64,000 nucleotides of DNA from the NCBI RefSeq assembly GCF_001457435.1, contig NZ_LN881717.1, positions 195,896-259,895 on the forward strand, given 5' to 3'. Made by a program: the position numbers and the translations under genes. Numbering within the stretch: the stretch's first letter is position 1; each line of letters starts with the position of its first letter. Below the pieces are notes generated by a model, which was not told where the DNA came from, ran no database searches, and saw only the letters and a program-made list of their open reading frames with translations. This document shows, one piece after another, positions 7,478-15,468 of this stretch. Source of the DNA: Actinobaculum massiliense. Lineage in GTDB: Bacteria; Actinomycetota; Actinomycetes; Actinomycetales; Actinomycetaceae.

Positions 7478-8557
7478 TTAGCGTTCGCGTTGCCGCTCGC
7501 TGGCCTCCGCGTCGCGGCGAGCTAGCCGCTCGTTGGCCTCGGCCTCCAGCCGCTCGGCAATTTTCCGGCCGCGCGGCCCGGGCAGATCGCTGCCCGTTGC
7601 CTCCACGTCCGCCCGATGGGCGACGTCGCGACGCACTTTCCGGAGCTTTTTGGGCGCAATATCGCGCTCCCCAAAGTCTTCAGATGTCCAGCTCGCTCCC
7701 GGAACCGGCTCGGCATACGCCCCCTTGGCGGGCCGGCGCGATTCGCGCAGCGGCTCTGTTCCCGGAGCCAAGCGCCGCGCCCGGCAGAGAAATCCGGTGT
7801 GCCCAATCATCCGGTGATCCGGACGCACCGCCAGACCCTCCGTATGCCAGGTTCGCCGCATGGTTTCGGAGCTTATCGGCTCGGTGAAGCCGCCGGTATC
7901 TTTCACGGTTTCCGCGTACCGCGAGAGCTGAGTGGTGGTGGTGACGTACACGACGACGACGCCGCCCGAGCGCAACGCGCGGCCAATGGCCTCAACGTGA
8001 TCCCAGGGCGCGAGCATATCGAGCACTACGACGTCGAACCATCCCGGCTCGAAGCTATTGAGTACTTCGCTGGCGTCTCCGACGCGCAGATCCCAGTTCG
8101 GCGGCTCCTCGCCCCACCAGGAGGTGACATTGCCCCAGGCAATCTCCGCAAAATCGGCGCGCTGTTCGGCGGAGATTAGCTGCCCTTGCGCGCCGGCCGC
8201 CTGCAGAAGCGAAATGGAGAGCGCCCCCGAGCCGGCGCCGGCTTCAAATACCCGCGCGCCGGGGAAAATATCCGCTTCCTCGATAATCTGCCCGGCGTCT
8301 TTGGGGTAGACCACCGTTGCTCCGCGAGGCATAGAAAGAACGTAATCGGAAAGTAACGGGCGCAGCGCTAGGAACCTGTGACCCGACTCGGATGCAATCG
8401 TGCTCCCTTCGGGGAGACCTATCAGCTCATCATGGCGAATATTGCCGCGAGTGGACTGGAAATATCCGTCGCGCGTAAGAGAAATTGTGTAGTGGCGGCC
8501 TTTGTAGTCGGTTAATTGCACCCGCTCACCGGGGCGAAAGGGACCTCTTCTATGCAT
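7478..8557 (-). CDS. trmI: tRNA (adenine(58)-N1)-methyltransferase TrmI
   Basis: TrmI methylates A58 in the T-loop of tRNAs using S-adenosylmethionine. The 359-residue protein has the small N-terminal barrel (GPFRPGERVQLTD, GRHYTISL) and a Rossmann methyltransferase domain with motif I EAGAGSGALS near residue 107. It continues with PGWFDVVVLDM and VVVYVTTTTQ. The last 80 residues are a charged, Arg/Glu/Ala-rich tail longer than usual. The ATG has no Shine-Dalgarno sequence, but TAAACT (8565-8570) sits seven bases upstream, so a leaderless message is likely. trmI just upstream of arc/mpa is also the mycobacterial order. Confidence 0.9.
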   Translation of the reverse strand: MHRRGPFRPGERVQLTDYKGRHYTISLTRDGYFQSTRGNIRHDELIGLPEGSTIASESGHRFLALRPLLSDYVLSMPRGATVVYPKDAGQIIEEADIFPGARVFEAGAGSGALSISLLQAAGAQGQLISAEQRADFAEIAWGNVTSWWGEEPPNWDLRVGDASEVLNSFEPGWFDVVVLDMLAPWDHVEAIGRALRSGGVVVVYVTTTTQLSRYAETVKDTGGFTEPISSETMRRTWHTEGLAVRPDHRMIGHTGFLCRARRLAPGTEPLRESRRPAKGAYAEPVPGASWTSEDFGERDIAPKKLRKVRRDVAHRADVEATGSDLPGPRGRKIAERLEAEANERLARRDAEASERQRER

Positions 8558-8635
8558 AAGGGACAGTTTATGTGCCGCGCCCGCACCCAGCCAGCGGTGC
8601 GGCCTAGCGCTCAGCCGGAGCTTTGGCGGTCCGCC

Positions 8636-9460
8636 TTACGCCGCCTTAGCGGTGCGCATCTGCGCAATTCCTTCTTCACTAATCGCCGGTGCGCTCCCAC
8701 CGAAGGCGGGGCAAATCGATTTGAAATAGCACCAGTCGCACAGCCGAGAGGTGGTGGGCTCGAACTCCCCCGAATCCAAGCGCCGCTCAATGGCTTCCCA
8801 GGTGCCATTGAGGTCATCTTCCATACGCGCTAGATCCGCCGGGACCGGATCATACGTAAGGGTGCGGCCGTCACGTAAGTAAATGAGCTGCGTTCGCGCG
8901 GGCATAGCTTCGCCCGTCGCTACCAAGGCCAGGGCGTAAAACCTCATTTGGTAGAGCGCACCGTCCTGGTAGCGCGGGTGCGGAGATTTCCCGGTTTTAT
9001 AATCCACCACCCGCGTAGCGCCATTGGGAGCCGTATCGAGCCGATCGATAATGCCGCGAATCGCCAGGCCCGAATTCAGGCGAGCATTGACGAACATTTC
9101 CCGACCGCTGGGTTGAAGGAACTGCGGGTTTTCCATCTGGAAGTAATTGCCCACCAGCTTTCGCGCCGAGTCGAGCCAATCCGCAAGCTCCTCGGCGGAT
9201 GCAAAAAGCTCCGCCTTTTCTGGTTCTTTGCCCAGTAGCGCCGCCCACTCCGGATCCACGCGAGAGATCGCGTAGTCCCGGGTGCGTTGCTTGGCCGGCA
9301 CATCGTAAAGATGCTCGAGTACCGAATGCACCAGGGTCCCCCGTAAAGCAGCGGTCGAAGGCTGCTCGGGAAGCCTATCGACGCTACGAAAGCGGAATAG
9401 CAGAGGGCACTGCTTGAAATCCTTGGCGCGAGATGGAGATAGTGCTGCGTTTCGACTCAT
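8636..9460 (-). CDS. RecB-family PD-(D/E)XK nuclease
   Basis: A 274-residue stand-alone nuclease of the RecB/Cas4-like superfamily. It starts with LSPSRAKDFKQCPLLFRFR, the first block of this family. The active site is visible as GIIDRLD followed by RVVDYKTGK. A C-terminal cysteine cluster (CDWCYFKSICPAF) may complete an iron-sulfur site together with the early Cys, as in other PDDEXK_1 proteins. Its substrate is not known from the sequence; DNA repair is an inference. I chose the ATG at 9460 because the family begins there; upstream codons are low in similarity. TACGGT (9467-9472) lies six bases before it and suggests a leaderless transcript. Confidence 0.85.
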   Translation of the reverse strand: MSRNAALSPSRAKDFKQCPLLFRFRSVDRLPEQPSTAALRGTLVHSVLEHLYDVPAKQRTRDYAISRVDPEWAALLGKEPEKAELFASAEELADWLDSARKLVGNYFQMENPQFLQPSGREMFVNARLNSGLAIRGIIDRLDTAPNGATRVVDYKTGKSPHPRYQDGALYQMRFYALALVATGEAMPARTQLIYLRDGRTLTYDPVPADLARMEDDLNGTWEAIERRLDSGEFEPTTSRLCDWCYFKSICPAFGGSAPAISEEGIAQMRTAKAA

Positions 9461-9509
9461 ATTTCTACCGTAATGCTCCGCTCCGACATGAACGAATGAA
9501 GGTCCCCAG

Positions 9510-9548
9510 CCGCGGCGCGCTAGCGCCGGCAGGCACCGCCGGCTAGCC
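9510..9548. repeat. Paired CTAG palindromes between nuclease gene and mshC (copy 2 of 15-base element)
   Basis: The gap holds CCGCGGCGCGCTAGC (identical to 7441-7455). Part of it folds as CGGCGC-GCTA-GCGCCG at 9513-9528. GCCGGCTAGC follows at 9538-9547. The stretch directly follows the mshC stop on the minus strand, so it could end mshC transcription, although no T-run is present. Confidence 0.45.
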
Positions 9549-10865
9549 CTAGCGAAGCAGGTCGATACCCAGCAACGCCTTGATTGCCCGCAAAAGTCCG
9601 GCATCGAGCCGTCCGGCGCGAGCAATTTCGTCGACCAGCTTTAGTGTGCCGGGGGTATCGAGATCATCAGCCAGCCGCTCCGCAAGCGCTTGCACGCCGC
9701 CGCGCGTCTGCGCTGGCTGGCTCTGTGCCTCGCTCAGCGGTTCCGCTGGCTGGCTCTCCGCCTCGCTCTGCGCTTGCTCTTGCTGACGCAAAGCCGCTGC
9801 CGCACCACGCCACAGCTCGAGGCGCTCGCCGGCCGCGTTCAGCTCGGCCTCCGTGTATTCCCAATCCGCCCGGTAGTGGTGAGCCAAAAGTACCAGGCGC
9901 ACCACTTGCGGATCCACTCCCCGCTCGACCAGTTGCGAGACTCGCACCAGATTACCCAGAGATTTCGACATCTTTTCGCCGTCGTACGCCACCATTCCCA
10001 CGTGGAAGTGGAGCTGAACGCGCCCCTTGCCGTCGGTGAGCTCGCGCAAATGTGATTCGCTCATTTCATGGTGTGGGAAAAGTAGATCCCTGCCGCCGGC
10101 CTGTACGGTAATGTCCGCGCCGAGGTGATCGCGGGCAATCACGGCGCATTCGATATGCCATCCCGGGCGCCAGGCGCCCGGCTCAAGACCCGCCGGCTGG
10201 AAATCATTGCCGCGCACGCCCTTCCAAATCATTGGATCGAGCGGGTGGCGCTTGCCGGGGCGAGTTGAGTCTCCGCCGTGCTCGTCGAATTCTCGCGCGA
10301 GGTCAAGCTTTCCAAATACCGGCGCCGAGGCAAACTTCGGGTCGCCGGCAAGATCCAGGTAGATATCCTCCGAGCCGCCCGCGCTACCAAGCCGATACGT
10401 CATTCCACGCGCCTCCAGCTGGCGCACCTCCGCTTCCAGCTCATCCACGATCTCGGAGACGGCCACCCAGTGGCGCGGAGGCTGAACTTCCAGCAACTCC
10501 ATATCCGAGCGGAACAGCTCGATTTGCGAATCGGCGAGCTCGCGCCAGTTCACTTCGGTATCCCGGGCCCGCTCGAACAGCGGATCGTCGATATCGGTGA
10601 TGTTTTGCGCATAAAGTGGCGCCTTCCCGCCCGCAATCCAGTACCGCATGAGGGTATCGGCGCAGACGTAGGTAAAGGCGTGGCCGAGGTGCGTCGCGTC
10701 GTATGGGGTGATACCGCAGGTGTACAAGCGCGGAACCGCGTTGGCGCCGCTCGCCCGAACCTCGGAGCCTATGCGCACCATCTCGCCGGTAGAGGAGTCA
10801 AAAAGGCGGAGTTCGGGAAGCTCGCCCAAACACGGAATATCAGGTTCAGTCCAAGTTTTCATCAC
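9549..10865 (-). CDS. mshC: Cysteine--GlcN-Ins ligase MshC (mycothiol synthesis)
   Basis: MshC joins cysteine to GlcN-inositol with ATP, the fourth step of mycothiol synthesis; it resembles cysteinyl-tRNA synthetase. Seen: zinc Cys50 in LYTCGITPYDATHLGHA, the HLGHA nucleotide motif (59-63), GWHIECAVIA, FPHHEMSE, and KMSKS. The TCGITPYDATH phrase separates MshC from CysS. The protein has 438 residues, longer than usual, because a repetitive Gln/Ser/Glu/Ala/Pro linker (about residues 362-392) is inserted before the last helical part. Start is GTG at 10865, or ATG one codon on; TAAGCT (10871-10876) lies just upstream. The gene implies mycothiol as the cell's thiol. Confidence 0.93.
   Translation of the reverse strand: MMKTWTEPDIPCLGELPELRLFDSSTGEMVRIGSEVRASGANAVPRLYTCGITPYDATHLGHAFTYVCADTLMRYWIAGGKAPLYAQNITDIDDPLFERARDTEVNWRELADSQIELFRSDMELLEVQPPRHWVAVSEIVDELEAEVRQLEARGMTYRLGSAGGSEDIYLDLAGDPKFASAPVFGKLDLAREFDEHGGDSTRPGKRHPLDPMIWKGVRGNDFQPAGLEPGAWRPGWHIECAVIARDHLGADITVQAGGRDLLFPHHEMSESHLRELTDGKGRVQLHFHVGMVAYDGEKMSKSLGNLVRVSQLVERGVDPQVVRLVLLAHHYRADWEYTEAELNAAGERLELWRGAAAALRQQEQAQSEAESQPAEPLSEAQSQPAQTRGGVQALAERLADDLDTPGTLKLVDEIARAGRLDAGLLRAIKALLGIDLLR
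9690..9782. repeat. Imperfect internal repeat in the mshC linker
   Basis: Near-repeats of a CGCTGGCTGGCTCT-type phrase alternate with GCCTCGCTC-type phrases. They encode SQPAEPLSEAQSQPAQT-like residues. The repeat expands a surface linker and leaves the catalytic core intact. Confidence 0.6.
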
Positions 10866-10954
10866 TTGCCAGCTTACTGGTATTTTCGAGCGACGGCGTC
10901 GTGAAAAAACTACCGGCGCGCGTTAGGAAACACCCGCGCCAGAAAACGCGAGCG

Positions 10955-10970
10955 CTAGGGCTAGCCCTAG
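10955..10970. repeat. Perfect 16-base palindrome over the uppP stop codon
   Basis: CTAGGGCTAGCCCTAG reads the same on both strands and includes the TAG stop of uppP (minus). It contains three CTAG tetramers. It is one of several CTAG-rich palindromes at gene ends in this window. Confidence 0.6.
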
Positions 10971-11809
10971 AAAACAGACAGCGTGCCCATCCCCAGGCCG
11001 GCGAAAACGAGCACACCCAGAATCACGCGGTACACCACGAAGGGTAGATAGGTGTGAGTGGAAATGAGGCGCAAGAACCACACAATCACAGCGAAGCCTG
11101 AAACGAAGGCGACGAGGGTGCCCACGATGGTGGGGCCGAGCACAATCGCGTCGGTGCCCAGGTGCTTGAACAGCTCAAAGAATCCGGAAAGCACGACCGC
11201 CGGAATGGCGAGCAGGAAGGACACCCGCGCGGCAGCCTCGCGGGTGTAGCCGAGCGCGCGGCCCACGGTAATGGTGCCGCCGGAGCGCGAAACTCCCGGG
11301 ATCAGCGCCATGGCCTGGCCAAAGCCCAGCAAGACGCCGTCGCGCAAATTAATGCTGTCGAGATCCTTGACGCGCCGACCGTACTTATCTGCGGCCGCCA
11401 ACAAAAGGGCGAAAATAATCAGCACGGTTGCGGTGATATAGAGGTTCCGCAAATGGGTCTCAATGAAGTCTTGGAACACCAGGCCAAGGATGCCAATTGG
11501 CAGGGTACCGACGATAACTACCCAGCCCATTCGCACATCGGGGTCGCTTTGGGCTACCGGTTGCTTCCAAATTTTGAACGGCAGGGCGCGCATCCATTTA
11601 GAGATGATTCGCACGATGTCTTTCCAGAAGTACAAGATCACGGCTGATTCGGTGCCGAGTTGTACGACGGCGGTGAAGGCCGCGCCCGGATCACCCCAGC
11701 CGAACAAATCACCCACGATTCGCAGATGCGCCGAGGAAGAGATCGGAAGGAATTCAGTGAGGCCCTGAACTAGGCCCAGCACAATAGCTTCGAAGTAACC
11801 CACTGGCAC
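10967..11809 (-). CDS. uppP: Undecaprenyl-diphosphatase UppP/BacA
   Basis: UppP dephosphorylates undecaprenyl pyrophosphate at the membrane, recycling the lipid carrier for peptidoglycan and giving bacitracin resistance. The signature blocks LVQGLTEFLPISSSAHL and GVSRSGGTI are present, along with about eight hydrophobic segments. I start at GTG 11809 (281 residues, VPVGYFEAIVLG), which is the family's usual length. An upstream ATG at 11887 would add 26 proline/glycine-rich residues and overlap the start of the divergent reductase. The stop lies inside a perfect CTAG palindrome. Confidence 0.93.
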   Translation of the reverse strand: MPVGYFEAIVLGLVQGLTEFLPISSSAHLRIVGDLFGWGDPGAAFTAVVQLGTESAVILYFWKDIVRIISKWMRALPFKIWKQPVAQSDPDVRMGWVVIVGTLPIGILGLVFQDFIETHLRNLYITATVLIIFALLLAAADKYGRRVKDLDSINLRDGVLLGFGQAMALIPGVSRSGGTITVGRALGYTREAAARVSFLLAIPAVVLSGFFELFKHLGTDAIVLGPTIVGTLVAFVSGFAVIVWFLRLISTHTYLPFVVYRVILGVLVFAGLGMGTLSVF

Positions 11810-11885
11810 AGCATAGCCCCCGCGGAACCCGCCGGACGGCTGGCTCGGGCGAGGTATACCGCACGCTTGCGCTACGCTGGTGCGC

Positions 11886-12818
11886 ATGGAACTTCGCTAT
11901 GTTGGGCGCTCGGGACTCACCGTTTCGGCCCTCGGTTTGGGTACTCTCACCTGGGGTCGCGATACCGACGCCGAGGAGGCGCGCGGCCAATTGCGCGCGT
12001 TCGTCGACGCCGGCGGCAACTTCGTGGACATCTCCCCCGGTTTTGGCGCCGGGGCGGCCGAGCGGGTGCTGGGTGAGCTCATGGCCACCGACGTGCAACG
12101 TTCTGACCTGGTGATCTGCGGCCGTGGCGGCTTTATTCAGCGCGGCGAAACCCAGCTGTACGGCTCCGGGCGCGGGCCGTTATTCGAATCCGTGACGCGC
12201 TCTTTGCAGCGGCTGGGAACGGATTACTTTGACGTCCTAATCGTCGGCGGCCCGGATGCCGTGACCGACGACGAAGAAACCGCCTGCGCACTGGCCTCGC
12301 TGGTGAGTTCCGGCGCCACTCGATACATTGGCCTGGCCGATTACCCGGCCTGGCGCTCGGCCCGGATCTACCAGATCCTGCGCGAACGCAAACTCCCGAT
12401 TCTCACCGCGCTGGAGGGCGAGTATTCGCTTTTGGCGCGCGGAGCCGAAACCGAGCTCTTCCCAATGGCCAGCGCCCTCGACTTGGGATTCTTTGCCACC
12501 TCGGCCCTCGGACGCGGTGTGCTCACCGGGAAGTATCGCCATTCGATTCCCCCGACCTCGCGCGCCGCGTCGGAGCATTTGGCCTCATTTGTGGATCCCT
12601 ACCTGGAAGAACATCCGCGCCGTATCGTCGAAGCGGTGGCGAAGGCAGCCGATGGGCTGGGACGCACGCCCACCGATGTGGCCCTCGGCTGGATTCTTTC
12701 CAAACCGATTTCCGCGGCGATTATTGGAGCTCGCACCGCCTCGCAACTGGTGGCAACGCTGGCCGCGGTGGAAGATCTTCCCGAGCTGGTGGTCCAGGCG
12801 CTCGACGACGTTTCGTAG
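11886..12818 (+). CDS. Aldo/keto reductase family oxidoreductase
   Basis: A 310-residue NADPH-dependent (beta-alpha)8-barrel reductase of the potassium-channel-beta/YghZ-like group. Family features: LRYVGRSGLTVSALGLGT at the start, NFVDISPGFGAGAAERVLG where the catalytic Asp/Tyr are expected, and AIIGARTASQL near the end, which binds the NADPH phosphate. In the first block the usual catalytic Tyr in DTAxxYG is replaced by Phe (SPGFGAG), so reductase chemistry may be weakened. The ATG at 11886 follows TACGCT (11873-11878) by seven bases and has no ribosome site, which suggests a leaderless start; a GTG two codons earlier is less likely. The substrate is unknown. Confidence 0.85.
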   Translation: MELRYVGRSGLTVSALGLGTLTWGRDTDAEEARGQLRAFVDAGGNFVDISPGFGAGAAERVLGELMATDVQRSDLVICGRGGFIQRGETQLYGSGRGPLFESVTRSLQRLGTDYFDVLIVGGPDAVTDDEETACALASLVSSGATRYIGLADYPAWRSARIYQILRERKLPILTALEGEYSLLARGAETELFPMASALDLGFFATSALGRGVLTGKYRHSIPPTSRAASEHLASFVDPYLEEHPRRIVEAVAKAADGLGRTPTDVALGWILSKPISAAIIGARTASQLVATLAAVEDLPELVVQALDDVS

Positions 12819-12851
12819 GTAGCGCTAGCGGCAATGCTCGCGGCTCCAGCG

Positions 12852-13580
12852 CTAAGCGGGGCGCACCATATCGAGCGAACGAATTTTCCGCTCCAGATGC
12901 CACTGCGCGTAGGCGCTGGCGTACTTGCCCGCCAGCCGTAAACTCCCCGGCGCGGCCGCATCAATCGCCGACCATTCGCCGTCGAGCAAAGCGCTCAAAA
13001 GCAGGCGGGTGTGTTCCCCTGGGCGCGCCGAGCCGGGCGGGGCGCACGTCGCGCACACCACGCCGCCGGATTGCACGTTGAAGGCTTCGAGCTCACCGCG
13101 CCGCCCGCATACCGCGCATTGGCGGGTTGCCAGGCGCCAACCCGCGATGCTCATAGCCCGCAGAATATAGGAGGTAAGCACCGCCTCCGGGCGATGTGCG
13201 CCGCTCGCCAGCGAATTCAGCGCCCCGAAAAGCAGCAGATATTGCTCGGTATCACGCTCTTGTTCCACGCATACTTTCTCGACGATTTCCGCCATCGTGC
13301 AGGCGGCCGTGTAGCGCTCGTAGTCGCGCGAGACATCGCGCCCAAATGGGGCGATCGTCGCCACCTCAGTAACGGTATGAAGCCCGCGGCCGCGGTAAAA
13401 CTGCGCGTCGACGACGGCGAAGGGCTCGACCCTGGCACCGAAACGAGATTTGGTGCGACGCACCCCCTTGGCCACCGCGCGGATAATTCCGTGCATTTTC
13501 GACATGAGGGTAACAATGCGGTCGGCCTCGCCCAGGTCCTGCGTGCGCAGTACAACTGCCTTATCCCGGTAAAGCCTCAC
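12852..13580 (-). CDS. recO: DNA repair protein RecO
   Basis: RecO loads RecA onto SSB-coated single-stranded DNA with RecR. The 242 residues start with an OB-fold (RDKAVVLRTQDLGEADRIVTL, quoted in part) and carry a C-terminal zinc site made of CAVCGRRG and CATC. The length is standard. The GTG start has no Shine-Dalgarno sequence; GATAAT (13587-13592) is six bases upstream, which fits a leaderless transcript. In many Actinobacteria recO stands near era and leuA, as here. Confidence 0.93.
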   Translation of the reverse strand: MRLYRDKAVVLRTQDLGEADRIVTLMSKMHGIIRAVAKGVRRTKSRFGARVEPFAVVDAQFYRGRGLHTVTEVATIAPFGRDVSRDYERYTAACTMAEIVEKVCVEQERDTEQYLLLFGALNSLASGAHRPEAVLTSYILRAMSIAGWRLATRQCAVCGRRGELEAFNVQSGGVVCATCAPPGSARPGEHTRLLLSALLDGEWSAIDAAAPGSLRLAGKYASAYAQWHLERKIRSLDMVRPA

Positions 13581-13670
13581 TCGGTGATTATCTCACCGCG
13601 GCGCGCTACCTGCCGTAAGCCCGCCCACGGCGAGCCGGCGCCGAACGCGCCCTCTTAGCACAACCCGCGG

Positions 13671-15422
13671 CTACGCCCGATGCGCCCGGTTCATCGCCGA
13701 GACGATTGCTTTGAGCGCCGCCCGAGTGGTCGAGGTATGTATGCCGCAGCCCCAAAGGACCTGGCCATTCACATCGCATTCCACGTAGGCCGCCGCCGGT
13801 GCGTCCTTGCCCTCACCCAGCGCGTGTTCCTGGTAGTCGAGGATATGGACGTCTTCGCCTATACCGTTCATCGCGGTTACGAAAGCGGCGATAGGGCCAT
13901 TACCCTCAGCATCTAAACGCAGTTGCTCCCCGCTCGCCTGGATCTCGAGGACCGCGCTGAGCTCGGAAGCCCCGGCCTGGCGGTGCACGAATTTCATATC
14001 GCGCAGCGCGTAACGCCCCCAGCGCCGTTCAGCTTCATCCGAAGGCAAATACTCATCCTGGAAGATGCTCCACAGCTGATTGGCAGAGATCGCGGTTCCC
14101 GCCCGGTCGGTAAAGGTTTTGACGATACGCGAGAACTCCATCTGCATTCGCCGCGGCAATTCCATACGGTGGGAGGTCTTGAGCAAATACGCCACCCCGC
14201 CCTTGCCGGATTGAGAATTCACGCGCACCACGGCGTCATAGGTACGGCCCACATCGCGCGGATCAATTGGAAGGTAGGGGACATTCCAGACGGTGGCCGC
14301 TTCGCCGCCTTGCGCCACCCTGAGCGCCCGCGCCTCCATACCCTTTTTGATGGCGTCCTGATGGGACCCCGAGAACGAGGTGTACACGAGCGCACCGGCG
14401 TAGGGCGTGCGCGGAGGCACCTCCATTTGATTGCAGTACTCCGAGGTGCGAATAATCTGATCAATATTCGATAGATCCAGCTGCGGATCAATACCCTGCG
14501 AGTAAAGATTCATGGCGAGGGTGACGAGGTCGACGTTGCCGGTGCGCTCTCCCTGCCCAAAAAGGCAACCTTCCACCCGCTCGATGCCCGCGAGCATCGC
14601 TAGTTCCGCGGTGGCAACCGCGGTTCCTCGATCATTGTGGTTATGGGCAGAAAGGCAAATATACTCTCGCCGCGAAAGGTTTCGGCTCATCCATTCCACC
14701 TGGTCAGCGTAGACATTCGGGGTTGACCGCTCGACCGTGGTGGGAAGGTTGATAATCATTTCGCGTTCGGGGCCGGGTTGCCACGCGTCCATTACCGCTT
14801 CGCAGATTTCCAGCGCGTAGTCCAGTTCCGTGTCCACGAAAATTTCCGGGGAGTATTCAAAGCCGACGACGCCGCCCTCCAGCGCCGTTTTCTCCAGATA
14901 GGAAGTGACCTCGTGGGCTCCCTGCACGGCCAGAGCTTTGACGCCCGCCCGGTCAGTATTGAACACCAGCTGGCGGAAAGCCGGTGCGGTGGCAGTGTAC
15001 AGATGCACGGTGGCACGCGGCAAGCCGGCGATCGCATCGATAGTTCGGTGGATCATATCCGGCCGGGCCTGGGTGAGGACGGAAACCGTCACATCCTCGG
15101 GCACCGCGCCTGTTTGCGCCAAGGAGCGCACGAATTCCCATTCCGTGTGTGAGGCGGCGGGGAAGCCAATTTCGATTTCCTTAAAACCAATGCGCACCAG
15201 CTGCTCAAACATTTTTCGCTTGCGCGAGGGGCTCATTGGTTCGGTCAGGGCCTGGTTGCCATCGCGCAGGTCGGTAGAAAGCCAGCGCGGGGCGCGGGTG
15301 AGGCGATTATTCGGCCACTGGCGGTCCGGGAGCGCGATCCGATGCGCATCCAAGAAATGCCGGTACTTCTGGTAGGGCATTCCGGAGGGTTGCTGTCGAT
15401 TCGCGCATCCTTCAGTCTTCAT
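13671..15422 (-). CDS. leuA: 2-isopropylmalate synthase LeuA
   Basis: LeuA condenses acetyl-CoA with 2-oxoisovalerate, the first committed step of leucine synthesis. The barrel motifs are clear: STDLRDGNQAL at the start and the metal site LSAHNHNDRGTAVATAE. A C-terminal regulatory (LeuA dimer) domain covers about the last 130 residues and is the site of leucine feedback in the family. From ATG 15422 it has 583 residues, the long actinobacterial form. The upstream extension to 15467 looks non-coding, and AGAAGAGAAG precedes the chosen ATG. No leader peptide rich in leucine codons fits in the 46 bases after the hydrolase gene, so the feedback domain is the only regulation seen. Confidence 0.95.
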   Translation of the reverse strand: MKTEGCANRQQPSGMPYQKYRHFLDAHRIALPDRQWPNNRLTRAPRWLSTDLRDGNQALTEPMSPSRKRKMFEQLVRIGFKEIEIGFPAASHTEWEFVRSLAQTGAVPEDVTVSVLTQARPDMIHRTIDAIAGLPRATVHLYTATAPAFRQLVFNTDRAGVKALAVQGAHEVTSYLEKTALEGGVVGFEYSPEIFVDTELDYALEICEAVMDAWQPGPEREMIINLPTTVERSTPNVYADQVEWMSRNLSRREYICLSAHNHNDRGTAVATAELAMLAGIERVEGCLFGQGERTGNVDLVTLAMNLYSQGIDPQLDLSNIDQIIRTSEYCNQMEVPPRTPYAGALVYTSFSGSHQDAIKKGMEARALRVAQGGEAATVWNVPYLPIDPRDVGRTYDAVVRVNSQSGKGGVAYLLKTSHRMELPRRMQMEFSRIVKTFTDRAGTAISANQLWSIFQDEYLPSDEAERRWGRYALRDMKFVHRQAGASELSAVLEIQASGEQLRLDAEGNGPIAAFVTAMNGIGEDVHILDYQEHALGEGKDAPAAAYVECDVNGQVLWGCGIHTSTTRAALKAIVSAMNRAHRA

Positions 15423-15468
15423 GGCGCTGAACTTCTCTTCTTTCTGCCGTTGCCAATCTAGTGCCAAT

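Noticed and set aside
9461-9625. Longer N-terminus for the RecB-type nuclease
   Set aside because: Cys/Arg-rich, unlike the family; the conserved start LSPSRAKDF begins right after ATG 9460.
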